DNA of 64,000 nt from Algoriphagus lutimaris (GCF_017051705.1 NZ_JAFIDJ010000004.1:1-64000), one strand, 5' to 3'; positions 1 through 9,133 are shown, counted from the first letter of the stretch. The notes: a model not told the origin generated them from the sequence alone. Translations and numbers: made by a program.

Positions 1-2
1 TA

Positions 3-128
3 AAAGAAGCCGTAAAAACCTCAGACATCGCGGATGCAGCTTTTGCTTTCGTTTCCGGAATGCTCAATAAATCAACTGGAAACATGATCAATGTGGACGG
101 TGGATTGGCTCCAGCTTTCCCTAGATAG
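3..128 (+). CDS. C-terminal end of an SDR-type dehydrogenase (partial, left edge)
   Basis: Only the last 41 codons are in the window. The reading frame ends with NMINVDGGLAPAFPR and a TAG stop, the typical C-terminus of a short-chain dehydrogenase, where the G-x-x-x-x-VDGG motif closes the Rossmann fold. The gene lies 40 bp before a GntR regulator, an FGGY sugar kinase and lutABC. In many Bacteroidota the gene at this place is the bifunctional rhamnulose-1-phosphate aldolase / lactaldehyde dehydrogenase, whose C-terminal half is an SDR domain. That identity is inferred from context, because the aldolase half is outside the window. An independent SDR is the alternative. Confidence 0.7.
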   Translation, partial: KEAVKTSDIADAAFAFVSGMLNKSTGNMINVDGGLAPAFPR

Positions 129-168
129 AGAACAATGAGTACCCAAACCCAACATAACCCAGAACACT

Positions 169-1203
169 ATGCTTGTCGACAAATCGGAAAGAATCCTTAC
201 GGATTCAAGGACCCCTAAGTATTTACAAGTAGTGAATTTGATCCTCGATGAAATTGAAAAAGGAAAACTAAACATCGGGGATCGAATTCCTTCTATTAAT
301 GAAACTAGTTTTGACTTCTTACTCTCCCGAGATACTGTAGAGAAAGCTTATAATGAGCTAAAGGACCGCGGTATCATCACATCGGTGAGAGGCAAGGGCT
401 TCTATGTCAGTTCAACGAATGTTGAGAACAAACTAAAAGTGCTCCTTTTGTTCAACAAATTAAGCTCTTACAAGAAAATCATCTACTATTCCATCATAGA
501 GACTCTAGGAGATAATGCTACGGTTGATATGCATATTCACCATTATAATGTGAACCTGCTGGAAGATTTGCTGCATCAAAGCATGGGGAAATACAATTAT
601 TATGTTGTAGCCCCCCATTTCTTTGACAAAGAAACACACCCTGTGACTGGATACGAGCTTTTAAAGAAAATCCCAAAGGATAAGATGTTGATCATGGATA
701 GAGCTGTAAAAGGTCATGAAAACGAATTCCCAGGGATTTTTCAGGATTTTGCAAAAGACATTTTCGCTGCACTAGAATCTGGGCTAAGCCATTTAAGGAA
801 GTATAAAAGAATGATCTTGGTGTTTCCAAAAGGGGATATGTATCCAGTAGAAATTGTGGATGGCTTTAAGCGTTTTTGCTTCTTCCATGATTTTGAAAAC
901 CTGATCTTGGACGGGATTGATGATGAGCCACTTTATGAGGGTGATCTATTCTTGGTTTTGGCAGAGTCAGATTTGGTGAATATAATCAAGAAGTCCAGAG
1001 AACAAGGTTTGAATCTGGGACAGGATGTTGGTTTGATTTCATACAACGAAACTCCTTTGAAAGAAATTTTAGACAAAGGAATATCAACGATATCTACTGA
1101 TTTCATCCATATGGGAAGGTCTATCGCCAACCAAATTTTAGGTACAGAAGATCGAATACCTATCAAAAATCCTTTTAGACTTATCGTCAGAAAATCACTC
1201 TAA
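169..1203 (+). CDS. GntR-family transcriptional regulator with sugar-binding-type effector domain
   Basis: The 344-residue protein has an N-terminal winged helix (about residues 17-80). It includes the GntR recognition region LSRDTVEKAYNELKDRG and the wing VRGKGFYV. Residues 90-335 look like a LacI/periplasmic-binding-protein type effector domain rather than the common FCD or UTRA domain. This architecture is known for Bacteroidota regulators of rhamnose, fucose and arabinose use. It lies between the dehydrogenase tail and the FGGY kinase in the same direction, so it probably controls this operon in response to a sugar or sugar phosphate. The ligand is inferred, not seen. Confidence 0.88.
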   Translation: MLVDKSERILTDSRTPKYLQVVNLILDEIEKGKLNIGDRIPSINETSFDFLLSRDTVEKAYNELKDRGIITSVRGKGFYVSSTNVENKLKVLLLFNKLSSYKKIIYYSIIETLGDNATVDMHIHHYNVNLLEDLLHQSMGKYNYYVVAPHFFDKETHPVTGYELLKKIPKDKMLIMDRAVKGHENEFPGIFQDFAKDIFAALESGLSHLRKYKRMILVFPKGDMYPVEIVDGFKRFCFFHDFENLILDGIDDEPLYEGDLFLVLAESDLVNIIKKSREQGLNLGQDVGLISYNETPLKEILDKGISTISTDFIHMGRSIANQILGTEDRIPIKNPFRLIVRKSL

Positions 1204-1235
1204 CAATTATTCAATTTAATGGGTCTTGAACATTC

Positions 1236-2576
1236 ATGAATAAAATTTTAGTAACCGCTATTTTCGATATTGGGAAAACCAATAAAAAATTCTTTCTATT
1301 TGATCAAGACTTAGAAGTAGTTTATCAAACTTACCACCGACTGGAGCCAGGGGTAGACGAAGATGGTTTCCAGTCTGAACCATTAGACGAGCTGAAAAGC
1401 TGGATGATTGATACATTCAACAAAGCTCGACAAATGGAAGATTTTGAAATTACACGAATTAATTTCACAAGTTATGGAGCTACCCTAGTTCATACGAATG
1501 AAAATGGGCAGCCTGTAACTCCTTTATATGATTATTTAAAACCATTCCCCGAGGAACTACTAGATCGGTTTTACAGAGAACAAGGAGGCAAAATGGAATT
1601 TTGTACTACCACCGCCTCCCCTCCTTTGGCCATGCTGAATTCAGGTCTCCAGCTTTATTTCCTCAAGAATGAAAAGCCTGAACAATTCAAAAAAATCAAA
1701 CATACGTTTCATTTACCTCAGTACCTGAGCTCCATCTTTACAGGGAAATTTGTTTCAGATTTTACCAGCATTGGATGTCATACGGGTCTTTGGGATTTTA
1801 AAAAACAAGCGTATCATAAATGGTTGACAGAAAATGGGGTTTTGGATTTGTTGCTACCTGCAATGAATAGCTCCTCTATTTTCAAAACATTACCAGAATT
1901 TGGAGAAATTCCCTCTGGCATAGGAGTTCATGATTCTTCCTCAGCACTTCTACCCTATTTGAAAAGGGAAAATGAGCCATTTATGCTTTTATCTACAGGA
2001 ACTTGGGCGATTAGCATTAACCCATTCAACAAAAGCCCATTGACTGAATCGGAATTATTGAAAGATTGTCTTCAGTTCATTGGGATTACAGGTGATCCTA
2101 TCAAAATCAGTCGATTATTTATCGGTGAAGAGCATAAATACCAGGTCGAAAAGATGTATGAGTTCTTTCAAAAACCAATGGGAACGTATAAAAAATTGCC
2201 TTTTGAAGAAGAACGATTTAATCAGGTTAAACTTAAACCCAATCGGGTTCGGTTTCACTACTTAAAGCCAGAGACCTATGGATTAACTCAGGCCGAATCC
2301 ATGAATTTTGAGGAATTCGAGGATTTTGAAGACGCTTATTATAGCTTTATTCACGAGTTGACGGACCTCCAGATTGCAGCACTTAAATTAGTATGGGCTA
2401 ATTCATCTGTCTCAAGAATGTTTATAGATGGAGGATTTAATGCCAATGAAATATTCGTAGGAATGTTAAGAAAAAAATTACCTGAATTGGAAATCCTGAC
2501 CAGTGACTTTGCACTTGGCACCGCCTTAGGAGCAGCTTTACTTGTTCAGCCAGATTTCAAACCACCGGTAATTTAA
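1236..2576 (+). CDS. FGGY-family carbohydrate kinase (rhamnulokinase/fuculokinase-like)
   Basis: The 446-residue protein is a two-domain FGGY kinase that phosphorylates a sugar with ATP. The N-terminal phosphate-1 motif FDIGKTNKKFFLFD and the C-terminal ATP-site motif LLSTGTWAISINPF are visible, followed by IDGGFNANEIF and a final LGTALGAALL helix. Length fits the family. Lying 32 bp after the GntR gene and ahead of lutABC, it most likely makes L-rhamnulose-1-phosphate or L-fuculose-1-phosphate for an upstream aldolase, whose lactaldehyde would be oxidised to lactate. The exact sugar cannot be fixed from sequence alone. Confidence 0.85.
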   Translation: MNKILVTAIFDIGKTNKKFFLFDQDLEVVYQTYHRLEPGVDEDGFQSEPLDELKSWMIDTFNKARQMEDFEITRINFTSYGATLVHTNENGQPVTPLYDYLKPFPEELLDRFYREQGGKMEFCTTTASPPLAMLNSGLQLYFLKNEKPEQFKKIKHTFHLPQYLSSIFTGKFVSDFTSIGCHTGLWDFKKQAYHKWLTENGVLDLLLPAMNSSSIFKTLPEFGEIPSGIGVHDSSSALLPYLKRENEPFMLLSTGTWAISINPFNKSPLTESELLKDCLQFIGITGDPIKISRLFIGEEHKYQVEKMYEFFQKPMGTYKKLPFEEERFNQVKLKPNRVRFHYLKPETYGLTQAESMNFEEFEDFEDAYYSFIHELTDLQIAALKLVWANSSVSRMFIDGGFNANEIFVGMLRKKLPELEILTSDFALGTALGAALLVQPDFKPPVI

Positions 2577-2661
2577 TTCTTCCCAAACCTTAAAAATACT
2601 CCTAACTTCATTCTTTACGATTCTTAAATTCCAAAATTGTTTGAATCTATTAATAAAATCC

Positions 2662-3405
2662 ATGGAAGTTGCCCTTTTTATACCTTGTTACATTGACCAG
2701 TTTTATCCCCATGTAGGAAAGGCTACTTTAGAGCTATTGGAGAAATTAGGATGCAATGTCACCTACCCTATGGATCAAACTTGTTGCGGGCAGCCTATGG
2801 CCAACTCTGGATTTGAGAGGGATACCGAAGGTACAACGAGGCAGTTTTTAGAGACCTTTAAAGGATTTGATTACATCGTGGCCCCTTCTGGAAGCTGTGT
2901 GCTACATATCAAAGAACACCAACCAAAAATGGATGACTTAAGTGAAGTTCAAAAGGAGGTTCAATCCAAAATTTTTGAATTAAGTGAGTTTCTCACGGAT
3001 GTATTGAAAGTTGGTACCATCAAAGGATCTTTCCCCCACCGAATAGGTTTTCATTCCTCTTGCCATGGGCAAAGAGGATTAAGGTTAAGTTCCTCCTCAG
3101 AATTGAATGAAACTCCATTTAGCAAAGCAATGGACCTATTTGCAGGAATTGAAGATCTGGAAGTAGTCAATCTTACCAGAAAAGATGAATGCTGTGGTTT
3201 TGGAGGAACTTTTGCCGTCTCCGAAGAAGCATTGTCCGTTCAAATGGGAAAAGACAGGCTTTCGGATCATTTGGAGCATCAAGTAGAAATCATCTGCGGA
3301 GGAGACACTTCTTGTTTGATGCATTTACAAGGAATCGCAGAAAGAACCAATAAACCTGTCAAGTTTATGCACTTGGCAGAAATTTTAAATCAAGCCATCT
3401 CATGA
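2662..3405 (+). CDS. lutA: L-lactate utilisation protein LutA, cysteine-rich (Fe-S)-binding subunit
   Basis: The protein has two cysteine-rich CCG domains, with CCGQP in the first half and CCGFGGTF near residue 180. This is the duplicated heterodisulfide-reductase-D-like fold that binds Fe-S clusters in LutA. I start it at the ATG at 2662 (MEVALFIPCYID), which matches the family N-terminus. An in-frame TTG at 2641 would add seven residues. It overlaps lutB by four bases (ATGA), so the two are translationally coupled. With LutB and LutC it oxidises L-lactate to pyruvate in the cytoplasm. Here it probably removes lactate produced by deoxysugar catabolism. Confidence 0.92.
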   Translation: MEVALFIPCYIDQFYPHVGKATLELLEKLGCNVTYPMDQTCCGQPMANSGFERDTEGTTRQFLETFKGFDYIVAPSGSCVLHIKEHQPKMDDLSEVQKEVQSKIFELSEFLTDVLKVGTIKGSFPHRIGFHSSCHGQRGLRLSSSSELNETPFSKAMDLFAGIEDLEVVNLTRKDECCGFGGTFAVSEEALSVQMGKDRLSDHLEHQVEIICGGDTSCLMHLQGIAERTNKPVKFMHLAEILNQAIS

Positions 3406-4760
3406 GCCATCCAAGTCAAGCCGCAAATTTCTTGAAGGACGAAAAAAGAGCCCATTGGCATGATGAAACTCTTTGGTTTGTCCGTGAGAAAAGAGATCTC
3501 GCAAGCAAAAATATCCCTGAATGGGAGGAGCTTAGAAACCTTGCTTCCGGGATCAAAAACCATGTTTTGTCCAAGTTAGATGTCTATTTGGAAGAACTGG
3601 AAGAAAAAGCTACTGCCAATGGCATCAAAGTTCATTGGGCTAAAGACGCTAAAGAACACAATGAGATTGTTTTGAGCATTTTGAAGGAAAAAAAATGCAA
3701 GGCAATCGTCAAAAGTAAATCCATATTAACCGAGGAATGCCACCTCAACCCCTTCTTGGAACAGCATGGAGTAGAAGTGGTGGATACCGACCTTGGAGAA
3801 CGGATTGTTCAGTTTTTAAATCAACCTCCAAGCCATATTGTACTCCCGGCCATTCACTTAAAAAAGGGGGATATCTCTGAAATTTTCCATGAAAAACTCC
3901 ATACACAGAAAGGAAATGAGGATCCTGTATATTTAACTCATGCAGCCAGGCAACATTTAAGAGACAAGTTTATGGCCGCTAAAGTGGCTGTCACCGGAGT
4001 TAATTTTGCCATTCCTGAAACTGGCGAGTTTGTAGTCTGTACCAATGAAGGAAATGCAGACATGGGAGTGCATTTAGCAGATGTGCATATTGCCTGTATG
4101 GGCATCGAAAAAATCATTCCACGAAGGGCCGATTTAGGTATTTTCTTGAGATTATTAGCCAGATCTGCTACTGGACAATCGATCACCAATTATAATTCTC
4201 ACTTTAGAAGCCCGGCCCCAGGCAAGGAAATCCATTTGATCTTAGTGGATAATGGTAGAACCAATCAATTAGCCAGAGAGAAATTTAAAAACTCCTTAAA
4301 ATGCATCCGTTGCGGTGCCTGTATGAATACCTGCCCTATTTATAGAAGAAGTGGGGGGTATAGTTACGGCAGTACTGTACCCGGTCCGATAGGTTCCATT
4401 CTTTCACCGGGAATTGATGTGAAAAAATACAGTACATTACCCTTTGCCTCCACCTTATGTGGTAGCTGTTCGGATGTCTGCCCAGTGAAAATCAACATTC
4501 ATGAGCAATTGTATGAATGGAGGCAAGAGATCACCAAAGCACAGGGTTGGACTGCCAAAGGGATGTCCATGAAGATGGCCAATGGCATATTCAAAAGCCC
4601 ATTGGCTTATAAAATATCAGGAAAACTCCTTCGATCAACTTTGAAAACACTTCCAAATTCGGTGATTTATAATCCCCTGAATACTTGGGGTAAAAACAGG
4701 GATTTACCTGCAGTCCCAAAGGAATCTTTTAAAGAATGGTATCAAAAAAACAGATCATGA
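3402..4760 (+). CDS. lutB: L-lactate utilisation iron-sulfur protein LutB
   Basis: The 452-residue protein combines an N-terminal LUD (DUF162) domain with two 4Fe-4S ferredoxin-type motifs: CIRCGACMNTCP (C301, C304, C307, C311) and CGSCSDVCP (C353, C356, C360). This is the LutB/YkgF architecture at full length. It is the electron-transfer subunit of the LutABC lactate oxidase. The gene starts inside the lutA stop (ATGA) and ends inside the lutC start (ATGA), so the three form one tightly coupled unit. Confidence 0.94.
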   Translation: MSHPSQAANFLKDEKRAHWHDETLWFVREKRDLASKNIPEWEELRNLASGIKNHVLSKLDVYLEELEEKATANGIKVHWAKDAKEHNEIVLSILKEKKCKAIVKSKSILTEECHLNPFLEQHGVEVVDTDLGERIVQFLNQPPSHIVLPAIHLKKGDISEIFHEKLHTQKGNEDPVYLTHAARQHLRDKFMAAKVAVTGVNFAIPETGEFVVCTNEGNADMGVHLADVHIACMGIEKIIPRRADLGIFLRLLARSATGQSITNYNSHFRSPAPGKEIHLILVDNGRTNQLAREKFKNSLKCIRCGACMNTCPIYRRSGGYSYGSTVPGPIGSILSPGIDVKKYSTLPFASTLCGSCSDVCPVKINIHEQLYEWRQEITKAQGWTAKGMSMKMANGIFKSPLAYKISGKLLRSTLKTLPNSVIYNPLNTWGKNRDLPAVPKESFKEWYQKNRS

Positions 4761-5317
4761 GCAGCAAAGAATTGATACTATCCAGCATTAAAAAACTTTC
4801 GCAAGAAGAGCAGCCACTTCCTGCTGTCCCTTCATTTGATGAATCAGAAAATACGTTAGAGACTTTTCAGCAATCCGTAAAAAACAACAAAGGGACCATC
4901 ATCTCCGAGTTGGAATTGGTGGATTTAGTTAATTCAGGAGCCTATCCAAAAGTCTATTCAGGCTCTAGATTAATACCTGATTTAAAAACTTTTGAGCTAC
5001 CTGAAAAAGGTACAGATTTAAATGATTTGGATCTTGCAATTATTGATGGCCAACTGGGCGTTGCTGAAAATGCAGCAATTTGGCTGGAAGATGAAAACTT
5101 AGGATTGAGAGCGGTTCCATTTATCACCCAGCACTTAGTCATCGTATTGGAAAAATCTAAATTGGTGGGAAACATGCATGAGGCCTACTCTCTCATTGGA
5201 TCACACTACTCAGGTTTCGGAGTATTTATCGCGGGGCCTTCCAAAACTGCTGATATTGAACAATCGCTGGTAATCGGTGCACATGGAGCAAAAAGCCTAA
5301 GGGTCGTTTTGGTCTAG
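4757..5317 (+). CDS. lutC: L-lactate utilisation protein LutC (LUD domain)
   Basis: A single LUD (DUF162) domain protein of about 186 residues, with typical segments LAIIDGQLGVAENAAIWLEDE and the C-terminal IEQSLVIGAHGAKSLRVVLV. I choose the ATG at 4757 because it overlaps the lutB stop as ATGA. An upstream in-frame ATG at 4736 would add seven residues. It is the third component of the LutABC L-lactate dehydrogenase complex and the last gene of this operon. Only one base separates it from the convergent alkB-like gene, and I see no clear terminator between them. Confidence 0.9.
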   Translation: MSSKELILSSIKKLSQEEQPLPAVPSFDESENTLETFQQSVKNNKGTIISELELVDLVNSGAYPKVYSGSRLIPDLKTFELPEKGTDLNDLDLAIIDGQLGVAENAAIWLEDENLGLRAVPFITQHLVIVLEKSKLVGNMHEAYSLIGSHYSGFGVFIAGPSKTADIEQSLVIGAHGAKSLRVVLV

Positions 5318-5318
5318 A

Positions 5319-5933
5319 TTAGGAGTTTTCTACAATGGTTCGAAAAGTCAGATTTATTCTTGCTTGAGATATCTTTTTGGTAGGTGGCAAACGATGAAGC
5401 CAATTGCTCTGCGTTTCACCTTTCATCACCAATAGGCTGCCATGCTCCAGCATCATCTCTACCTTTTGCTTGGTATCTTTGTGTTTGAAGGCAAACTTTC
5501 TTTCTGCCCCCAAACTCAGTGAACCGATCGCTCCATTTCTTTTTAAATCCTTTTCTCCATCACTGTGCCAAGCCATTCCTTCTGCTCCGTTATGATAGAG
5601 ATTTAACAGACAGGAATTGAAAGTCTCTCCTGTTTCCTCCTCCACTTTATTTTTCAATTCCAATAATTCTTTTGTCCAAGGCAAAGCGGTCTTGGTACTA
5701 TTGGAGTAGGTGTATTCGAATGGATTTTCTGCATACCAGGCTACTTTTCTTTTTGTAATGATCTTCTTACCAAAGATGATAGCCTCGTCATTCCTCCATT
5801 CAATCTCATTTAGTAAAGTCTGAAAACACCGATCTGCCTCTTGTTTATTCAATAACTTCCCATAATAATTGACCGTACCTCCTTCTGGAAGAAGATTCTT
5901 AGTTGGATCAAAATCTAAATCAAACAAACTCAT
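5319..5933 (-). CDS. AlkB-like 2-oxoglutarate/Fe(II) dioxygenase (DNA/RNA alkylation repair)
   Basis: The 204-residue protein has the dioxygenase iron site H123-x-D125 (AWHSDGE) and H180 (NWLHRLP), with R192 and R198 in ARINLTFR as the 2-oxoglutarate-binding arginines. The sequence around PFEYTYSN and LNLYHNGAEGMAWHSDGE is that of the short ALKBH2/3-like bacterial group, rather than E. coli AlkB. It probably removes methyl groups such as 1-methyladenine and 3-methylcytosine by oxidative demethylation. It stands alone and converges on lutC. Confidence 0.9.
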   Translation of the reverse strand: MSLFDLDFDPTKNLLPEGGTVNYYGKLLNKQEADRCFQTLLNEIEWRNDEAIIFGKKIITKRKVAWYAENPFEYTYSNSTKTALPWTKELLELKNKVEEETGETFNSCLLNLYHNGAEGMAWHSDGEKDLKRNGAIGSLSLGAERKFAFKHKDTKQKVEMMLEHGSLLVMKGETQSNWLHRLPPTKKISQARINLTFRTIVENS

Positions 5934-5976
5934 TATTCTATCAATTGAACTTACCTTATTTTCTTACGGGCAAAAT

Positions 5977-6010
5977 AAAACCCCTGACTTTAAAAAATCA
6001 GGGGTTTTTC
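5977..6010 (-). terminator. Rho-independent terminator after the VOC gene
   Basis: A perfect 11-bp stem (AAAACCCCTGA / TCAGGGGTTTT) with a 10-base loop lies just after the stop of the minus-strand VOC gene. A and T runs flank both sides, so it could work in both directions. Confidence 0.8.
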
Positions 6011-6015
6011 AATTT

Positions 6016-6396
6016 TTAATTTCTAGAATGTATTGCAATCCTATTACCTTCAGAATCACTAAATACTCCCATGTAGCCAATGTCTGGAGCGATCATTCTT
6101 TTTGGTATCTGAACCTTTCCTCCAGCTGCCTCTACTTTTCCTAATTCGATATCACAATCCTCTGAGGAAAAATAAATCAGTGGACCAGCTAAATCGCTAA
6201 TGGCGTAAAACTCCTTATGAAACACCAAACTGCCACCAGCTCCTTTTTCCATATCCTCCCATGGAAACCAGGCCATTTGAAAATCGCCCATGACTTGCTT
6301 ATTCAACTTACAATCAAAAACTTTTTCATAAAATGAAATGGCTCTATCCATATCTGCAACAGGTATTTCAAACCAACCAACAGTTACATTTTTCAT
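6016..6396 (-). CDS. VOC-family (glyoxalase/bleomycin resistance fold) protein
   Basis: The 126-residue protein has a complete vicinal-oxygen-chelate fold with two beta-alpha-beta-beta-beta units: GWFEIPVADMDRAISFYEKVF at the N-terminus and a C-terminal MGVFSDSEGNRIAIHS, the usual end of the second unit. This stand-alone subgroup is common in Bacteroidota and has no assigned substrate. It is a single gene with its own terminator, between the AlkB-like gene and the NHL-propeller gene, all on the minus strand. Confidence 0.85.
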   Translation of the reverse strand: MKNVTVGWFEIPVADMDRAISFYEKVFDCKLNKQVMGDFQMAWFPWEDMEKGAGGSLVFHKEFYAISDLAGPLIYFSSEDCDIELGKVEAAGGKVQIPKRMIAPDIGYMGVFSDSEGNRIAIHSRN

Positions 6397-6424
6397 AGGA
6401 ATTGGATCTAGAATTAAAGATATC

Positions 6425-7468
6425 TTACACTCTTGTCAATTTAATAGGATAGGTCTTACCAGCATTCCATTGGCATACATAGATATTTTCATCCTGATCA
6501 ATGCATACATCATGACAATGCTTGAAAATGGGTTGAGACTGAACCATCAATTGTAATTTACCATCCCGGTATTCAGGTGCGGTACCTCCTGGATTTGAAA
6601 CAACCTGATTATTTTTATTGAGAATGGTCACAAAACCTGAATCTGGAGTTTGCTCCAAATACCTCAACCTTGACCAACACACACCAGCATAGAGATTATC
6701 GCCATGTATCACAGGTCTACAAACAAAGGCCCCAGGCAAAAAAATAGTCTCTAGGTATTCTCCATCTAGACTGAATCTCTTAAATGAATTATGACCTCTT
6801 GAAGTACAAAGAAGTGTAGGCGTCTTCCCTCCGCGTTGGTCAACTGTTATTCCGTGGGCAGTACTGAACTGAGAATCTCCAGAACCTGGGCCACCAAATT
6901 TTCTTTTAAAAATCCCATCCTTATCGTATTGAAGAAAATATTGGGAGCCATAGCCATCTGCAATGTACAGATCTCCATTGGGGCCGATGGTCGTTTCCGT
7001 AGGCACCCAAGACATCTTTTCGGTATAAATCTCTTCTTTCACTGGGGAGACAATCTCACTGACCACCGTTCCATCCAAAGTGGTTTTGACCACTCTCCCT
7101 CCATTGTCACAAATCCATAAATATTCTGCATCTCCCTCATCCACTAAAGTCAATCCATGAGCCCGATCTAAGCCCAAGGTCCAAGTTTTTAAAAGCTTGC
7201 CGGTTTGATCATAAATGATCACATTATTTTTTGCTTCATCAGTCAACATGATCATTCTACCTTTTCGGTCCATGACCATCTCGTGGCAATTCACCACAGG
7301 CACTTTAGAGGGGTCTAACATGCCCCATTTTGCATCTACTTTATATTGAAAATCACCATGTCCGATAATTTCATCTGTATTGAATCCGAAAGAAAATGAA
7401 GGGGCAATACCCATGGCCAGTCCCGCAAGGGAGGTTTGTTTGACAAAGTCTCTTCGACTTGTTTTCAT
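6425..7468 (-). CDS. Tat-exported NHL-repeat beta-propeller protein
   Basis: The 347-residue protein begins with a twin-arginine-like signal (SRRDF, then TSLAGLAMGIAPSFSFG), so it is probably exported folded to the periplasm. The rest has NHL-type propeller blades such as AHGLTLVDEGDAEYLWICDNG, LYIADGYGSQYFLQYDKDG and SQFSTAHGITVDQRGG, followed by HDVCIDQDENIYVCQW. Related proteins resemble peptidyl-alpha-hydroxyglycine lyase propellers, but most have unknown function. It is transcribed divergently from the TIM-barrel gene at 7554, and the two share an 85-bp intergenic region. Confidence 0.8.
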   Translation of the reverse strand: MKTSRRDFVKQTSLAGLAMGIAPSFSFGFNTDEIIGHGDFQYKVDAKWGMLDPSKVPVVNCHEMVMDRKGRMIMLTDEAKNNVIIYDQTGKLLKTWTLGLDRAHGLTLVDEGDAEYLWICDNGGRVVKTTLDGTVVSEIVSPVKEEIYTEKMSWVPTETTIGPNGDLYIADGYGSQYFLQYDKDGIFKRKFGGPGSGDSQFSTAHGITVDQRGGKTPTLLCTSRGHNSFKRFSLDGEYLETIFLPGAFVCRPVIHGDNLYAGVCWSRLRYLEQTPDSGFVTILNKNNQVVSNPGGTAPEYRDGKLQLMVQSQPIFKHCHDVCIDQDENIYVCQWNAGKTYPIKLTRV

Positions 7469-7514
7469 AGTTTTAGATTATTGTTTATTAATTAGAATCC
7501 GCATAAAGCCGAAC

Positions 7515-7536
7515 ATTCTTCGTAATTTACGAGAAT
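7515..7536. promoter_or_regulatory. Inverted repeat in a divergent promoter region (candidate operator)
   Basis: The arms ATTCT(T)CGTAA and TTACGAGAAT face each other across one base, with a single-base bulge in the left arm. The site sits between divergent genes starting at 7468 and 7554, where a shared operator would be expected. No regulator can be assigned. Confidence 0.3.
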
Positions 7537-7553
7537 CAATACATTAAACCCAT

Positions 7554-8396
7554 ATGAAAAAGCTTATTTACTCTATTGCCTTGATATTTTTTGGTTTCTT
7601 ACCGCTTTCATCAAGCTATTCTCAGGAAATAGCCATTCAACTCTACTCCCTTCGAAACGAGATGAAGGAAGACCCGGTCAAATACCATCAATTAATCTCT
7701 GAATGGGGGATTGAAAACCTTGAAGGTGGTGGCAATTATGGAATGACAGACTTGGAATATGAGAAATTATTGGAGGACAATAATTTAAAGTTCATTGGGG
7801 TAGGTGCAGACTATAACCAACTAACTAAATCTTTAACACCAATTATACAGGAAGCTAAAAGATTTGGAGCAAAATACGTGACTTGCTACTGGATCCCTCA
7901 TGCAGAAGGACCGATCACCTTGGACGAAATTAAAGTGGCTACTGCACTTTTTAACCAGACGGGTAAAGAATTGAAAAAAGAAGGACTGGTATTTTTATAC
8001 CACCCACATGGTTATGAATTTGTGCCCAACCCAGAAGGAAAAGGAGTCATAATGGATTATATGTTGAAAAATGCGAAAAATTTTGACTTCAACATGGATG
8101 TTTATTGGGTGAAAATGGGAGGAGGAGATCCATTGAAAATCATGAAAAATTACAAAGGAAAATTCCCCATGCTACATTTGAAAGACCGTAAAATAGGAAC
8201 TCCTGGATCTAATGATGGTCATGGAGATGTAGAAACCAATGTGGTGCTTGGAACAGGGGATGTAGATATAGCCGGAATCATTAAAGAGGCCAAGAAACAG
8301 GGCACCGAATATCTGACGATCGAGGATGAAAGCAGCAGGTCGGTGAGTCAGATCCCTTTGAGTATTGCTTTTATTAAATCACAATTAGAAAAATAA
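7554..8396 (+). CDS. Secreted sugar phosphate isomerase/epimerase-like TIM barrel
   Basis: The 280-residue protein has a Sec signal peptide (hydrophobic stretch to about residue 23, ending SYSQ) and an AP-endonuclease-2/xylose-isomerase-like TIM barrel. Segments typical of the family are IAIQLYSLRNEM at the start, NFDFNMDVYWVKMGG, PMLHLKDRK and YLTIEDES, which carry the likely metal ligands. Such exported isomerase-like proteins are abundant in Bacteroidota and usually lie near sugar oxidation genes. The substrate is unknown. Confidence 0.85.
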   Translation: MKKLIYSIALIFFGFLPLSSSYSQEIAIQLYSLRNEMKEDPVKYHQLISEWGIENLEGGGNYGMTDLEYEKLLEDNNLKFIGVGADYNQLTKSLTPIIQEAKRFGAKYVTCYWIPHAEGPITLDEIKVATALFNQTGKELKKEGLVFLYHPHGYEFVPNPEGKGVIMDYMLKNAKNFDFNMDVYWVKMGGGDPLKIMKNYKGKFPMLHLKDRKIGTPGSNDGHGDVETNVVLGTGDVDIAGIIKEAKKQGTEYLTIEDESSRSVSQIPLSIAFIKSQLEK

Positions 8397-8513
8397 ACAG
8401 ATGGGATGTCCAAACCAGAAATACTTAAAAAACGAAGATTGAAACAATCCATCAAAAGCAAGGTTAATTTTCATCATTAATTATACATCAATTTTAAATC
8501 CAAAATCAATAAC

Positions 8514-9116
8514 ATGAACAACAAGTCCTATTTCTTAGCAATGATCTTATTTCTTTGCCTAGCATTTACCACCCAGTCTTTCGCTCAATTACAAGCCCCG
8601 GCTCCAAGTCCTGCAGCCCATGTTTCCCAAGTTGTAGGGTTTACAAAGATCAGTATTGAATACTCCTCCCCTGCAGTCAAAGGGAGAAAAGTTTTTGGAG
8701 ACTTAGAAAAATTCGGAGTTACCTGGAGAGCTGGTGCCAATGGCCCTACCATTATCGAGTTTAGCACTCCGGTCAGTGTGGGAGGAAAAACCCTAAACGC
8801 TGGAAAATATTCATTATTTATTACTCCTATGGAATCTGGAGAATGGACAGTTCATTTGAATCCAAAAGCAAATGCGGTGTTCGCCTATATGAAGGATGGC
8901 AAAATTGATGAAGCGGCAGTAGCTGCTGATGATGCAGTTGCTTTAAAGGTTAAAACCATGACTACTCCTATGCCTCATGAAAGAATGATGTTTATGATTT
9001 CTGCGGAGGACAATAAAGTAGCAAGCATTCATTTTGTTTGGGATCAAACCATGTTTGCCTTCCCTGTAGACACCCAAGTAGACCAAAAAATAGAGGGCTT
9101 TAAAGGGGTTTTTTAA
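8514..9116 (+). CDS. Exported DUF2911 protein
   Basis: The 200-residue protein has a signal peptide ending TTQSFAQ and a single DUF2911 domain. Typical segments are ISIEYSSPAVKGRKVFGDL, TWRAGANGPTIIEFSTPV and GKYSLFITPMESGEWTVHLN. The family is widespread in Bacteroidota, periplasmic and of unknown biochemical role. The gene is monocistronic, ending at a strong terminator. Confidence 0.88.
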   Translation: MNNKSYFLAMILFLCLAFTTQSFAQLQAPAPSPAAHVSQVVGFTKISIEYSSPAVKGRKVFGDLEKFGVTWRAGANGPTIIEFSTPVSVGGKTLNAGKYSLFITPMESGEWTVHLNPKANAVFAYMKDGKIDEAAVAADDAVALKVKTMTTPMPHERMMFMISAEDNKVASIHFVWDQTMFAFPVDTQVDQKIEGFKGVF

Positions 9117-9133
9117 TTTCAAAAAGCTTTCTT

